From assembly GCF_007097395.1 (NCBI RefSeq), contig NZ_VKDC01000008.1, positions 248,001 to 312,000 on the forward strand: a stretch of 64,000 bases of DNA. The letters run 5' to 3'. The position numbers and the translations under genes are program-made. This stretch comes from Fulvivirga sp. M361 (GTDB lineage Bacteria; Bacteroidota; Bacteroidia; Cytophagales; Cyclobacteriaceae). The notes beneath the pieces were generated by a model. It did no database searches, was not told where the DNA came from, and saw only the letters and a program-made list of their open reading frames with translations. Shown piece by piece: positions 1 to 9,642 of the stretch; positions within the stretch are counted from its first letter, which is position 1, and each line of letters starts with the position of its first letter.

Positions 1-3000
1 TAAGGCACGTCTACTTCCCTGTCGTTAACAATGCGAAAGAAAAGCGTCAGTTGATCGTCTTCGGGGCTGCCTTCGTTGCGGGATTCCACCCAGATCTCAT
101 CTGTGAAGCTACCCTTGTTTTTATTGATGGTCAGTATATTAGACGGATAAAAACTCTCGGAACTCGTATTCTTAGCTTTTACTACATAATAATGTGATCC
201 CGGGCGACTGTTTGTAGTGTCTACAAATGAAGTTCCATTTATTTCATCAGCCACTTGTTGATAATTAGTCCACGGCGTACGACTGCGGAATATCTGGTAA
301 GTGGCATTGTAAGAGGAATCAGATTCGGTCCATTGCAGTGATACGTCTCCGTTGGAGGTTTCCGAACCTCTCAGGTCATGGGGAGCAAAAGGAACTTCCG
401 CTTTTGGTGTAGCTGCGAGTACATTTGACCACGGGCTGTCGCCTTCACCATTGTAGGCCACCACTCTAAAATAATATTTTGTGTCATTCGTAAGGTCTTT
501 TATTGTAAATCCTGAGGCATTCCGCGCATCCACTTCCTTGTCCGGAGACGATTCGTTCGTTCCATAAAGGACCCGGTATCCGGAAGCATAGGGTACACTT
601 TTCCAGAGCAAAGTTACACGACTATTTCTTTCATGGGTTTTTACCAGTGCCGGAGCTTCGGGTTTTGCCATTTTCACATCGATAGCTTTGGATAATGGGC
701 TTTCTCCGGATGAATTAAAGGCAGCAACAGCGACATAGTTGACAGCATTTTTGGGAAGGTCCAGTATATGGCTATTGTTATCTGCTCCTTCGATGGTAAC
801 CGACTGGTTCAGTTGTGACGGACTAGTCCCATAGTATAAGGTATACCCTTCAGCATTGTCCCGCTTCCACCATTTCAGTTCTGCTCCGGACGTGGATACC
901 TCAGCCTTAAATATACGTGGTGCGGGCGGGACTTTCATACCTGAGTCCCATTCCAGTCTGCAAACGCTATAACCGGGGATAGTGACGACTCCATCAATCA
1001 TGTCAACGATGTCGCTTACGGTGCCAAAACCTTGATTTGCCAGCGGACTGGAGCTACTCACGATTACTCTTGTAACATTTGCAGGAAGGCTTAACCCCCG
1101 GATAGTAATATCGTGAGGTATATCTGATTTGTTTGTGAGCAAAATATAATCCTTATCGTAAGCGCCACGATAGCTATTGGCGTAGATGGCCGGGATGTTA
1201 TCTACCTGGCTGTTAGAATGCTCTGCCAATACCGTTTCTCCCCCCGTCACCTGCGTATCCCAGCTATAGTTACTCCGGTTCAATGCTTCCACCGCTGTGA
1301 GTATAGCGCTGCCTGCAGGCACAATGTCAAAACCATATTGGATCGTATCTGCATTAAGTTCGATGTCACCATTGAAGGCCGCTTCCAGGAGGCTGTTATG
1401 GTTGAATTCGGGTCTTATTACATTGGTATTAAAAACGTGGAGCCCCAGGTATCTGGCATTAGGAAAGGCAGTATTGCGCATAAGGTATTCCGCGTTGTAT
1501 AACCCACTGTAAAAGGTACCACCCAACGTATTGTTGAATACATTATACTCGGTAATGATATAAGGCATATCTGTTCCGAAGCCGTTGCGTACTTTTAGAG
1601 GAGCATCTGTACCCCCGATCTGCAAGCCTGCATTCCCATTTCTGATCGCCAGGGCGTCCGAAGGATTACTGTTATTAAAGGCAGCGTAGGAGTGCATGGA
1701 GTATATGTCCCAAAACCGAGGAGTAAAGTCGCGTACCTGTTTGGAAAAACCTGTTTCAATATCAACACCCCAACTGGCGCTGGGCGCTGTTAAAGCTTCC
1801 GGATAGTTCAGTTTGATAGCATCACTGATGGGGCGCATTTTAGCGGCGTAATCCGTACCGCCATTATAAAAATAATGATTAAGACTGGGGGTAAAGAAAA
1901 AGGGCTCATTGTTAAGTTGCCAGTACTCCACTTCTATGTGATTATCCTTACAGAACCTGGCGAAAAGACCCGCCTCTTCAGGGTCACCCATGAAGCCGGG
2001 CCAGGTAACGATCAGCTTACCACCTACTTCACCCAGCGCCTGGTACAGATCATAGACCAACTGGGGCCCCTTGGCTTCTACTCTGCCATAAGCTGTGATC
2101 TGGTTGGGCACCTTACGGAATTGATCGATCCATTCCAGCTCGTACGTACCGGTGTTCATATTAAAAGGATCGGAAATGGTGCCTGAGAGATAGCGCATCC
2201 AACCGGTTTTACCCGCTTCGAGAGCCTCAACAAATTCCGGATTTCGATAGCTCCAGGCCAGGTCCACACTACGATTATTATAGCCAAAAACCCCTTCTTC
2301 CATATCATGACCACTTTCAATATTGATGTCTACGGTGGCTTGCGCATTGATGCGACTGTTCAAAAATATATCTATCGCAACCTGTAAAAGTGCTTCATTC
2401 TGATCTATGATCGTCTGGTCGTTGCTGTTAATGAAAATATCAACAGCGTCCGTGATAGCGTTCTGAAGAGGTAACTTTGCACTGGCCGGAAATTCTCCCA
2501 CAGCGTTGCCAATGGACGATGTGGTCAGTAATGAAGAAGCCGCTACAATTTTTTGGCGCAGATAGGATTTATTGACAGATCCGATCAAAAGGTCATCCAT
2601 AAATACATTGCCCACATCAAACATGTAGGGAACGGAGATTTCGAGATCTGTTATATCATCTGTAGCTATAAGCAGCGGAATGTCCTCGGCGGTGAGAGTG
2701 GACTGTCCGTTTACTTCCATACTTATCAAGTCCGCTACCATGTCTATTTTTAATACCACCTGGTGGTCTACATTTTTTGGTACGGAGGTTTCGGAAATCA
2801 GGTTGACTGTTGCGGTGGGGTCACCCGATCCATTAACGGAAGTCACCAGTTCAATGCCATTGTTAAAACGAAGTTGGGCTATGGTTTCACCTGTACTGTT
2901 TTTAATGGCTATGGGTACATTAATGGTATTTCTTTCGGTATTAAAAATGAAACCAATGAAGGTAGTGCCTGAGGCGGCCCCGAAAGTACGGCGCGCAGTG

Positions 3001-4868
3001 ACCACGGGCTGCCCCGGGTTGTAAAACAGAGAGAGGCGGCCCTCTTGAATAAATACGCGGCCTGTCGTGTTAGGCTCACTCCATCCATCGGGAAGGTTCT
3101 CACCAAAAAAATCATCAAAAACGAGAAAGTCCACGGGTTCTGCCGTAATACCCATACCGCTTACAGGAACCCTCACGGTGGCTACTTCATGCCCTTCAAT
3201 ACGGATGGACTTTTCAAAAACACCTGGTATGGCAGGGCGAAAACGGACGTGGATGGTGGTATTGATCGTACCGCTCTGGTCCGGGTTGACCTGTATGGGA
3301 TCTGACTGAAAAGCTCCGGCGTTGGCCAGTGAGATCTCAAAGCCGTCGTCTGCAAAAACGGTAATCGGACCAGACAGGCCACTGTAGGTCACGTTAAAAG
3401 ACTGAGAAATAGAAGACTGCCCTATATTTATACTTCCAAAGGGATCCAACGCAGGGACACTCAGAAATTGCTGAGGATTATAGGCATAAAGGTTACTTCC
3501 AAAACTTGTATTTTCAGTTGCAAAGTAAATACGTCCATTGCTTAAAACCACGGGTTTTGGTGACCCTGGATTACTTCCACCCGCACCTTCATTGATATCG
3601 GCTGCCAGGAATACATTATCGCCATCTGTAGCAAATAACTCTCTGCCTGTTTCTCCAAAAGGAGATCCGTCAGTAGTTTGGGCTACAAAATAGGCAAAAC
3701 CTCCTGTAAAAGCGAAAAAATCGGGCCCAGAGCCACCACTGCCCGGGAAAAGATCTGTAATTTGATGTGTGCCGTCTGCAGTGCCATCTGTGACCCATGG
3801 TTCATTACCATTGCCTCCATTGGCCTCGAAGTATGTCTGGCCTGTTAATGGGTCGGCAATTTGATAGATCGGATTGGAACTGCCGGAGCCGGTTCTGAGC
3901 TGCCTGATCAGTTGCGTACCCGCTACCGTACCATCGCTTACCCAGGGCTCTATCCCGGAAGAGCCGAATTTTGCTCTGAAGAATAGCTTGTCACCGGATA
4001 CGAAAAGGTTTTTCACATCGGCCTGAGCAGTGGGACCTATATTGATCTCTTTCCAAACCTTTACGGTTTCATCATTTGTATCGAAATAATGAAGTTCCTT
4101 TCCTACAGCCGTTCCACCGTCATTGCCGCGAAAAAAAAGGGTGTTCAGAAAGATGGCAGCATGCTCGGGGACGGTCTCTCCCAAACCACTACCGGCGCCC
4201 GGAAACAAGTCTCCAACCATGCGAGTATCTGTTGTGGTCCCGTTGGTGATCCATAATTCTATTCCATTCGTACCATCATCGGCGCGAAAAAAAAGCCAGG
4301 TGCCGTTCTGTCCAAACATCTTTTCGGTATTGGCTTGCATACCCGTTCCATTACCAGGATTGATGTCTTTGACCAGCACCGTTCCGGCAGTAGTGCCGTC
4401 TGTCTTCCAAAGTTCTTTGCCACTGGTTCCATCATTAGCAGCAAAATATACTTCTCCATTAAATTCGATGAAGTCTTCCGGGAAGCTGCTGCCTGATGGG
4501 CTTATGTCTTTCACCAATCGTGTGCCCGCGGAGGTGCCATCACTGAAGAACAGCTCCTGACCACTGACACCGTCGGTTCCTCTAAAGAGCACACCATTGC
4601 CAAAAGCAATAATGTTTCCGCCCATGTTAAGGTCGCCGTTCGGGTTGAGGTCAGTGACCATCTCATGATTGTCTGTAGTGGCGTCATATACCCACAGCTC
4701 ATTCCCGGATATGCCGTCATCAGCCTCAAAGAAGATGCGGTCTCCTGCCTGTATGATCGAATTGGCCTTCAGCTGTGATCCGCTGAAAGCTGTGATTTTT
4801 GTAAGCTGGGCTTCTGCTGTTGTAAGGACACTGAAATACAGGAACAGAATAAAGTAGATAGATCTCAT
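1..4868 (-). CDS. Secreted multidomain glycosidase: ELWxxDGT repeats, clan GH-A-like barrel, Fn3 domains (3' end outside window)
   Basis: An open minus-strand frame of about 1,622 codons starts at the ATG at 4868 and leaves the window at base 1. Residues 1-22 are a signal peptide ending at AEAQ. Residues about 22-460 are tandem ELWxxDGT-type repeats (ELWVYDATTDN, ELWKTDGTTAGT, EPWVSDGTVAGT, EPWVTDGTADGT). A beta-sandwich follows at about 465-560 and an anchor-type domain at about 578-730. Residues about 843-1230 look like a clan GH-A TIM barrel: LNNEP supplies the probable acid/base E988 and ITEYN the probable nucleophile E1107. Three fibronectin type III domains start near 1313, 1405 and 1493. 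I infer a secreted endo- or exo-glycosidase for the locus polysaccharide. The family is not certain (GH39, GH51 and GH79 are alternatives). The missing end may carry a type IX sorting domain. Confidence 0.8.
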   Translation of the reverse strand, partial: MRSIYFILFLYFSVLTTAEAQLTKITAFSGSQLKANSIIQAGDRIFFEADDGISGNELWVYDATTDNHEMVTDLNPNGDLNMGGNIIAFGNGVLFRGTDGVSGQELFFSDGTSAGTRLVKDISPSGSSFPEDFIEFNGEVYFAANDGTSGKELWKTDGTTAGTVLVKDINPGNGTGMQANTEKMFGQNGTWLFFRADDGTNGIELWITNGTTTDTRMVGDLFPGAGSGLGETVPEHAAIFLNTLFFRGNDGGTAVGKELHYFDTNDETVKVWKEINIGPTAQADVKNLFVSGDKLFFRAKFGSSGIEPWVSDGTVAGTQLIRQLRTGSGSSNPIYQIADPLTGQTYFEANGGNGNEPWVTDGTADGTHQITDLFPGSGGSGPDFFAFTGGFAYFVAQTTDGSPFGETGRELFATDGDNVFLAADINEGAGGSNPGSPKPVVLSNGRIYFATENTSFGSNLYAYNPQQFLSVPALDPFGSINIGQSSISQSFNVTYSGLSGPITVFADDGFEISLANAGAFQSDPIQVNPDQSGTINTTIHVRFRPAIPGVFEKSIRIEGHEVATVRVPVSGMGITAEPVDFLVFDDFFGENLPDGWSEPNTTGRVFIQEGRLSLFYNPGQPVVTARRTFGAASGTTFIGFIFNTERNTINVPIAIKNSTGETIAQLRFNNGIELVTSVNGSGDPTATVNLISETSVPKNVDHQVVLKIDMVADLISMEVNGQSTLTAEDIPLLIATDDITDLEISVPYMFDVGNVFMDDLLIGSVNKSYLRQKIVAASSLLTTSSIGNAVGEFPASAKLPLQNAITDAVDIFINSNDQTIIDQNEALLQVAIDIFLNSRINAQATVDINIESGHDMEEGVFGYNNRSVDLAWSYRNPEFVEALEAGKTGWMRYLSGTISDPFNMNTGTYELEWIDQFRKVPNQITAYGRVEAKGPQLVYDLYQALGEVGGKLIVTWPGFMGDPEEAGLFARFCKDNHIEVEYWQLNNEPFFFTPSLNHYFYNGGTDYAAKMRPISDAIKLNYPEALTAPSASWGVDIETGFSKQVRDFTPRFWDIYSMHSYAAFNNSNPSDALAIRNGNAGLQIGGTDAPLKVRNGFGTDMPYIITEYNVFNNTLGGTFYSGLYNAEYLMRNTAFPNARYLGLHVFNTNVIRPEFNHNSLLEAAFNGDIELNADTIQYGFDIVPAGSAILTAVEALNRSNYSWDTQVTGGETVLAEHSNSQVDNIPAIYANSYRGAYDKDYILLTNKSDIPHDITIRGLSLPANVTRVIVSSSSPLANQGFGTVSDIVDMIDGVVTIPGYSVCRLEWDSGMKVPPAPRIFKAEVSTSGAELKWWKRDNAEGYTLYYGTSPSQLNQSVTIEGADNNSHILDLPKNAVNYVAVAAFNSSGESPLSKAIDVKMAKPEAPALVKTHERNSRVTLLWKSVPYASGYRVLYGTNESSPDKEVDARNASGFTIKDLTNDTKYYFRVVAYNGEGDSPWSNVLAATPKAEVPFAPHDLRGSETSNGDVSLQWTESDSSYNATYQIFRSRTPWTNYQQVADEINGTSFVDTTNSRPGSHYYVVKAKNTSSESFYPSNILTINKNKGSFTDEIWVESRNEGSPEDDQLTLFFRIVNDREVDVP

Positions 4869-5211
4869 AGCTATGATTTTTATGTTTTATTCAACCGGAC
4901 CGTTGAATCCGGATGTGTAACCCGGATTAAAACATAAATCTAGTGACAGGCTGTGAAACAAAAATCTCAATTTAGGGGTGTAAATGTAGCACAAGAGCCA
5001 GGAGAAGTAGTGTTATGAGATGAGAAGGCAGTAAGCAAAAAGCAGTAAGCGATGTGGTTTGTAAAGTTTTGCCAACTGCCAATTGCCCACTGGCGACTTT
5101 ATTATCGGTTAACCATCATTTTCAACACAAGTGATGACTGAAAAATAAAGACAATGCAGGCGTGAAATGACATTAGCATATAGGCCGATCCATTTTACAG
5201 CAGTGTTGTTA
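4869..5211. repeat. Intergenic spacer with short direct repeats
   Basis: No gene is visible between the hybrid sensor stop and the giant glycosidase start, both on the minus strand. Two exact copies of GCAGTAAGC lie at 5028-5036 and 5042-5050, followed by a GCCAACTGCC-type tract near 5085. This resembles the low-complexity GCAGT/CAACTGCC spacers scattered in Cytophagales genomes, which is inference from memory. The promoter of the minus-strand glycosidase should lie here, but no TANNTTTG box was found. Confidence 0.45.
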
Positions 5212-8200
5212 TCATCTGATGATGTCTTCCAGGAGGTTCGTTCTTATTTCTTCTTTCACGTTCTGTTGGTTTTGAACCCCTTTCATGAACTCGGTGGGAC
5301 TCATATCATAGTGCTTTTGAAAACACCGGCTGAAATATTTTTGGTTTTTAAAGCCGGTCATGTAAGCGATCTCTGATATATATAGACTGCCGTCCTGCAT
5401 TAATTGAGCAGCGCGCTTTAACCGTATTTGCTTAATAAGGTTAACAGGCGTTTCCTTTAAGATTTGCTGAACTTTTCGGTATAAGTTGGCGCGGCTCATA
5501 CCTGCCTCCGAAGCCAGGTATTCCACACTTAGCAAGTGATCGTCTATTGAACTTTCGATGATCGTGACCAGCCTGCGGATAAATTTTTCATCATGTGACT
5601 CTTCGTTCACCATTGAGGGCTCTGCTGTAATTACCCTGCTATATTTTTCCTTCAATTCCCGCCTGGTTACCAATGTATTCCTGACCTTCCATTTTAAGAA
5701 TTCCAGGCTGAAGGGTTTTTCAATAAAGTCGTCGGCACCCAATCCTGTACATTGTATTCTGACCTCTTCAGAGTCCCTCGCGGTTAACATAAATACAGGA
5801 GTGTGCTTCAAGTCGGGTTGCTGTTTTAACTTTTTGAGTAGTGAGACGCCATCTTCCACAGGCATAAGGATATCGCTGATGATCAGGTCAGGCTTTTCAA
5901 TACACGCAGTCTCAAACCCTTCGGCTCCATTGACTGCAGTTATAATATGGTAGTCAACCGCTAATTCTTCGCTTACCATTTGTTGCACTTCCTTATTATC
6001 TTCCACGATCAGAATTTTTGCAGCATTCCTTTTTCCGTTATAGGCTGAGGTGGTTAGTGTTTCAAGCGATTCATCGGGCCGATGCAGTACCTGATCGCTT
6101 TCATAATTTTTTTGATGTTTCTGACGTTCTTTCTTCTTGTAATGTTCTTTTTCAATGGGCAGGTAAAAAATGAATTCACTGAATTCATTCTCTACACTTG
6201 TTACCGATATGGTCCCATAGTGGAGCTCTACCAGTTTTTGTACCAGTTCCATACCAATACCGGTTCCGGGCACCTGATGAGTAGGTAATTTTGTCGATTG
6301 ATAGTAGCGATCAAAGATATAGGGAAGATCTGCTTCTGGAATGCCAATTCCGTTGTCCCGAACAGTACATTTCATATATTGTCCTTTTTTAAGGGAACTT
6401 TCTGTAGCAATGATCTTATGATCAGTCACTTCTTCCACCTTTATCTCGATCTTTCCTTTCTCAGGAGTGTATTTGAAAGCGTTCGAAAGCAAATTGAACA
6501 GTATTTTTTCCAGCACTTCAAAGTCAAACCAAGCCCTGATCATTGTGTGGTGTGATTTCAGGAGATATTCGATGTCATGCATGTGGGCCAGATCATTAAA
6601 GGCATTTTTTATTTTATGGATTCCCGCGATGACGTCCTGTTTCTTCACCGCCAGTTTAAACTCACCCACATCATGTTTTCGGATATCCATGATCTGATCG
6701 ATCAGTCGGTTCATCCGTTTGGAATTATTAAAAATGCGTTGTGCAGTGATCGGGCCTAGTTTATAGTTTTTTTCCCTGATCACTTTTTCGATGGTTCCCT
6801 GTACCAGGGTCAACGGAGTTCTGAGTTCGTGTGATATGTCTGTAAAGTAGACCATCTTCATTTGGTGATGTTGTTTGTCTTTTTCATGACTGATCGTCTC
6901 CTTTAAAAGGTTTTGCTTAAGCTGATACCACCTTATGGAAAGTACAATAGCTACAGTGAGCATTGCCAGTATTAAGATTGTATAGATCAGATAGGCCCAC
7001 CCTGTACGCCAGTAAGGAGGTTCCACCGTAAAAGTGACAATGGCCGGGTCATGGTTCCAGACACCGTCGCTATTCGAGCTTTTTACTTCAAAAGTATAGC
7101 TGCCAGGCGCCAGGTCATTATAGTTAGCGTAACGATTTTCTGCCGTGGTATAGGTCCAGTAATCCTTTACTTCTTTTAAACGGTAGGCATACTCATTCTT
7201 TCCGGGCGAGGTCAGGTCCAACGATGAAAAAGAGATAGAAATATTATTTTGGGAATAGGGAATGACAATCGAACCTGAACCCAAAGGTGATACATAAATA
7301 CTTTTCTCTTTTATTACCGACTCCTCACTTCCTTTGGGAGGGGTTTGTGCTAACAACTTAAAACTGGAAATTATGGTTAACGGCAGAAGCCTTTTTCTTT
7401 TATACGCTTTATTCTTTATTTGGTGAACTCCGTTCGTTCCTCCAAAAAAAAGGTAGTCACCGGCAATGCCGGAAGTACTTGAATTATATTTAAAATCACT
7501 TTCTATTACCCCATCAGATACACCAAAGCTTGTAAAAACTTGATTTTCGTGGTTATAAACAGCCAATCCATTACCGGTGCTGATCCAGGTGCTACCATTT
7601 GAAGCAATTTCAATGGAGGATACAGTGCTGGAGGGAAGCCCGTCTTTTTCTGTGAATGTGATGAACCTTTGATCTTTATGGTCAAAAAAGCTTAGCCCTC
7701 CACCACGTGTTCCAATCCATATATTTCCATTTTTATCTTCTCGTAAGCAAAGAATGGCATTGGAATATAAGCCGGACTTCCTGGAAGGCTTTATTTCGTC
7801 AAATGTTTCATTTAAAAGGTCTACACGGAACAGACCTTTACCTCTTGTGCCTATCCACAGGCTACCATGGCTGTCATACAGGAGGGTGGATACATGACAG
7901 TTTTTAAGCCTGGCAATGAGCTGTTTTTTGAACGGACTGAGCTTGTTCGTGTTATTGATAATATCAATACCGCCAACCCAAAGTCCTAACCATGTTTCAT
8001 TGTCATTAATTTGAACAATATCCATGACGCCTGCATACTCATTCTTAACAAGTGTTACTTGAAGAGCTGCAGTTCGGTGCTTTTTTACTTCATACAGATT
8101 TCTGTAACTTCCAATGAGGAGGCCGTCTCTTTTATAATTAGGCCGGATGCAGGTAACCCTGTGGTTCAAATGACTTAACTTATGGTATGTGTTGCGCTTT

Positions 8201-9375
8201 AGATTATACTTATACACGCCACTATTCGTACCTACCCAAAGCACATTGGGACCTTCCTTTAAAATTGAATTGACGCTGTGATTAGGAATGGATGGTACTT
8301 TCTCATCGATGGGCAGGAATTGGTAGAATGAGTTTCTGTCTGTGAGTTTGTTGACACCCCTTCCGGAACCAATCCATAAGTTTCCAAAACGGTCGACTAC
8401 CAGGGAACTTATGCGGTTGCTGAGCAAAGAACCCTCCGTTTGTTCATGCTTTGAAAAAAGACCCCATTTGTAACGGTTGTTGATTCTTCTTCCCTGGTAC
8501 AGGCCGTGATTGGTACCCACCCACAATGTACTATTGTTGTCTATGGTCATAGAAGTTATATCAACTTGTGGTTTATGCGGGCTTAAAAAATCAGTGTAGG
8601 ATTCAAGTACCTCAAGATGGTCTGCGCTTTTGGTATAGCCCAGCCGGTATATACCCGCATTAGTGGCTACTAATAGTGTATTGTTACCACCGGCAATGAT
8701 CAACCTGGTGTCTTTTTGAAACCCGGTGGATCTCTGTTGAAAATCAGGCCCTAGTAGGGAAACACCTTTGGAAGTCGCTACCCATTGCCTCCCAAAATTG
8801 TCTTCATATAAGGCGTTGATCTCATTCTTATTGGTACCGGATGGTATAATATGTTGAAAACGGGTTTCGAATGTTGCCTTGTCCTTGCTGTCAGCAGGGT
8901 TTATCCTGAATATCCCGGTTCTTGATATGGTACCCCAAATGGTACCGTCGTTACCTTCTATCATACAGCGTGTGTAGCTATCACGGTGATAATTCCTGAA
9001 CTGTTCATACCTCCTGTCAAAAAAGACGAGGAAACTTTCAGTGCCTATCCAAAGATTTTTGTCGCTGTCTTCTACAATGGAGTTGATGGTATTATTCGGG
9101 ATAGAATTGTCATCAAATACGTTAAACTTAAACGGTTTTAACGTATGACCATCATAACAGTAGAGGCCGGTGTTCGTTCCGATCCACAAAAAACCAAAAC
9201 TATCTTCATACAGTGTGTTCACTCTTTTATTGAAAGGTATGCCACTGGCATTCAGTTCGTGAAAAAAAGTATTGTTCCACTGCCCCACAGCTATTGCAGG
9301 ATGCAATATGATATACAAAATGCTGCTGAAAATCAGTATTTTAGAAAGTAAGGTGGGTTTTAATGAAACAGGCAT
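5212..9375 (-). CDS. Hybrid two-component sensor/response regulator (HTCS) with AraC output
   Basis: This single-protein phosphorelay senses polysaccharide breakdown products in the periplasm and controls the adjacent susCD operon. The ATG at 9375 gives a signal peptide directly; a TTG 24 bases upstream is less likely. Residues about 30-690 are Reg_prop beta-propeller repeats (LWIGTNTGLY, LWIGTESFLV, LWVGTNHGLY). A Y_Y_Y domain follows at about 700-785 and a membrane helix at about 795-817. HisKA has SHELRTP with H849. HATPase has NLLSNAFKYTP and DNGIGIP. The receiver has SDILMP with phospho-acceptor D1168. The C-terminal 100 residues are an AraC-type helix-turn-helix. Domain order and length (1,387 residues) are typical. 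It is transcribed divergently from susC. Confidence 0.96.
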   Translation of the reverse strand: MPVSLKPTLLSKILIFSSILYIILHPAIAVGQWNNTFFHELNASGIPFNKRVNTLYEDSFGFLWIGTNTGLYCYDGHTLKPFKFNVFDDNSIPNNTINSIVEDSDKNLWIGTESFLVFFDRRYEQFRNYHRDSYTRCMIEGNDGTIWGTISRTGIFRINPADSKDKATFETRFQHIIPSGTNKNEINALYEDNFGRQWVATSKGVSLLGPDFQQRSTGFQKDTRLIIAGGNNTLLVATNAGIYRLGYTKSADHLEVLESYTDFLSPHKPQVDITSMTIDNNSTLWVGTNHGLYQGRRINNRYKWGLFSKHEQTEGSLLSNRISSLVVDRFGNLWIGSGRGVNKLTDRNSFYQFLPIDEKVPSIPNHSVNSILKEGPNVLWVGTNSGVYKYNLKRNTYHKLSHLNHRVTCIRPNYKRDGLLIGSYRNLYEVKKHRTAALQVTLVKNEYAGVMDIVQINDNETWLGLWVGGIDIINNTNKLSPFKKQLIARLKNCHVSTLLYDSHGSLWIGTRGKGLFRVDLLNETFDEIKPSRKSGLYSNAILCLREDKNGNIWIGTRGGGLSFFDHKDQRFITFTEKDGLPSSTVSSIEIASNGSTWISTGNGLAVYNHENQVFTSFGVSDGVIESDFKYNSSTSGIAGDYLFFGGTNGVHQIKNKAYKRKRLLPLTIISSFKLLAQTPPKGSEESVIKEKSIYVSPLGSGSIVIPYSQNNISISFSSLDLTSPGKNEYAYRLKEVKDYWTYTTAENRYANYNDLAPGSYTFEVKSSNSDGVWNHDPAIVTFTVEPPYWRTGWAYLIYTILILAMLTVAIVLSIRWYQLKQNLLKETISHEKDKQHHQMKMVYFTDISHELRTPLTLVQGTIEKVIREKNYKLGPITAQRIFNNSKRMNRLIDQIMDIRKHDVGEFKLAVKKQDVIAGIHKIKNAFNDLAHMHDIEYLLKSHHTMIRAWFDFEVLEKILFNLLSNAFKYTPEKGKIEIKVEEVTDHKIIATESSLKKGQYMKCTVRDNGIGIPEADLPYIFDRYYQSTKLPTHQVPGTGIGMELVQKLVELHYGTISVTSVENEFSEFIFYLPIEKEHYKKKERQKHQKNYESDQVLHRPDESLETLTTSAYNGKRNAAKILIVEDNKEVQQMVSEELAVDYHIITAVNGAEGFETACIEKPDLIISDILMPVEDGVSLLKKLKQQPDLKHTPVFMLTARDSEEVRIQCTGLGADDFIEKPFSLEFLKWKVRNTLVTRRELKEKYSRVITAEPSMVNEESHDEKFIRRLVTIIESSIDDHLLSVEYLASEAGMSRANLYRKVQQILKETPVNLIKQIRLKRAAQLMQDGSLYISEIAYMTGFKNQKYFSRCFQKHYDMSPTEFMKGVQNQQNVKEEIRTNLLEDIIR

Positions 9376-9642
9376 CGTGCAGTTTACAAACGTTTGCAAT
9401 AGTTAAATATACCGAAAATTACGCTGGCCAAGTCCTGTAAGTTGCCACTGATACTTAGTTCCGCTTATAAAAGTATTAAAAAATATAAATAAAGGTCAAA
9501 AAGTCCTGGTGTTGCAACATATGTGGGATCATAATGAGACGTTTGAAAGTGTTCTGACAGCTACATTGCACTCATATAGTAGTCTGGATAGAATTACATG
9601 AGGCCAGGCAAAACCAAATCTATTTGCAACAGCTAAAATCAA
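9376..9642. promoter_or_regulatory. Divergent control region between HTCS and susC
   Basis: This 267-bp gap separates the divergent sensor gene and susC and must hold the susC promoter and probably the regulator's binding site. Three related TTGCAA-centred words occur: GTTTGCAATAG near 9392, GTTGCAACAT near 9513 and TTTGCAACAG near 9622. No exact TANNTTTG -7 box is present. That the words are regulator sites is only a guess. Confidence 0.45.

Noticed and set aside
4123-4560. A 145-codon plus-strand frame within the giant glycosidase.
   Set aside because: It is antisense to the ELWxxDGT repeats, whose regular composition keeps the opposite frame open.
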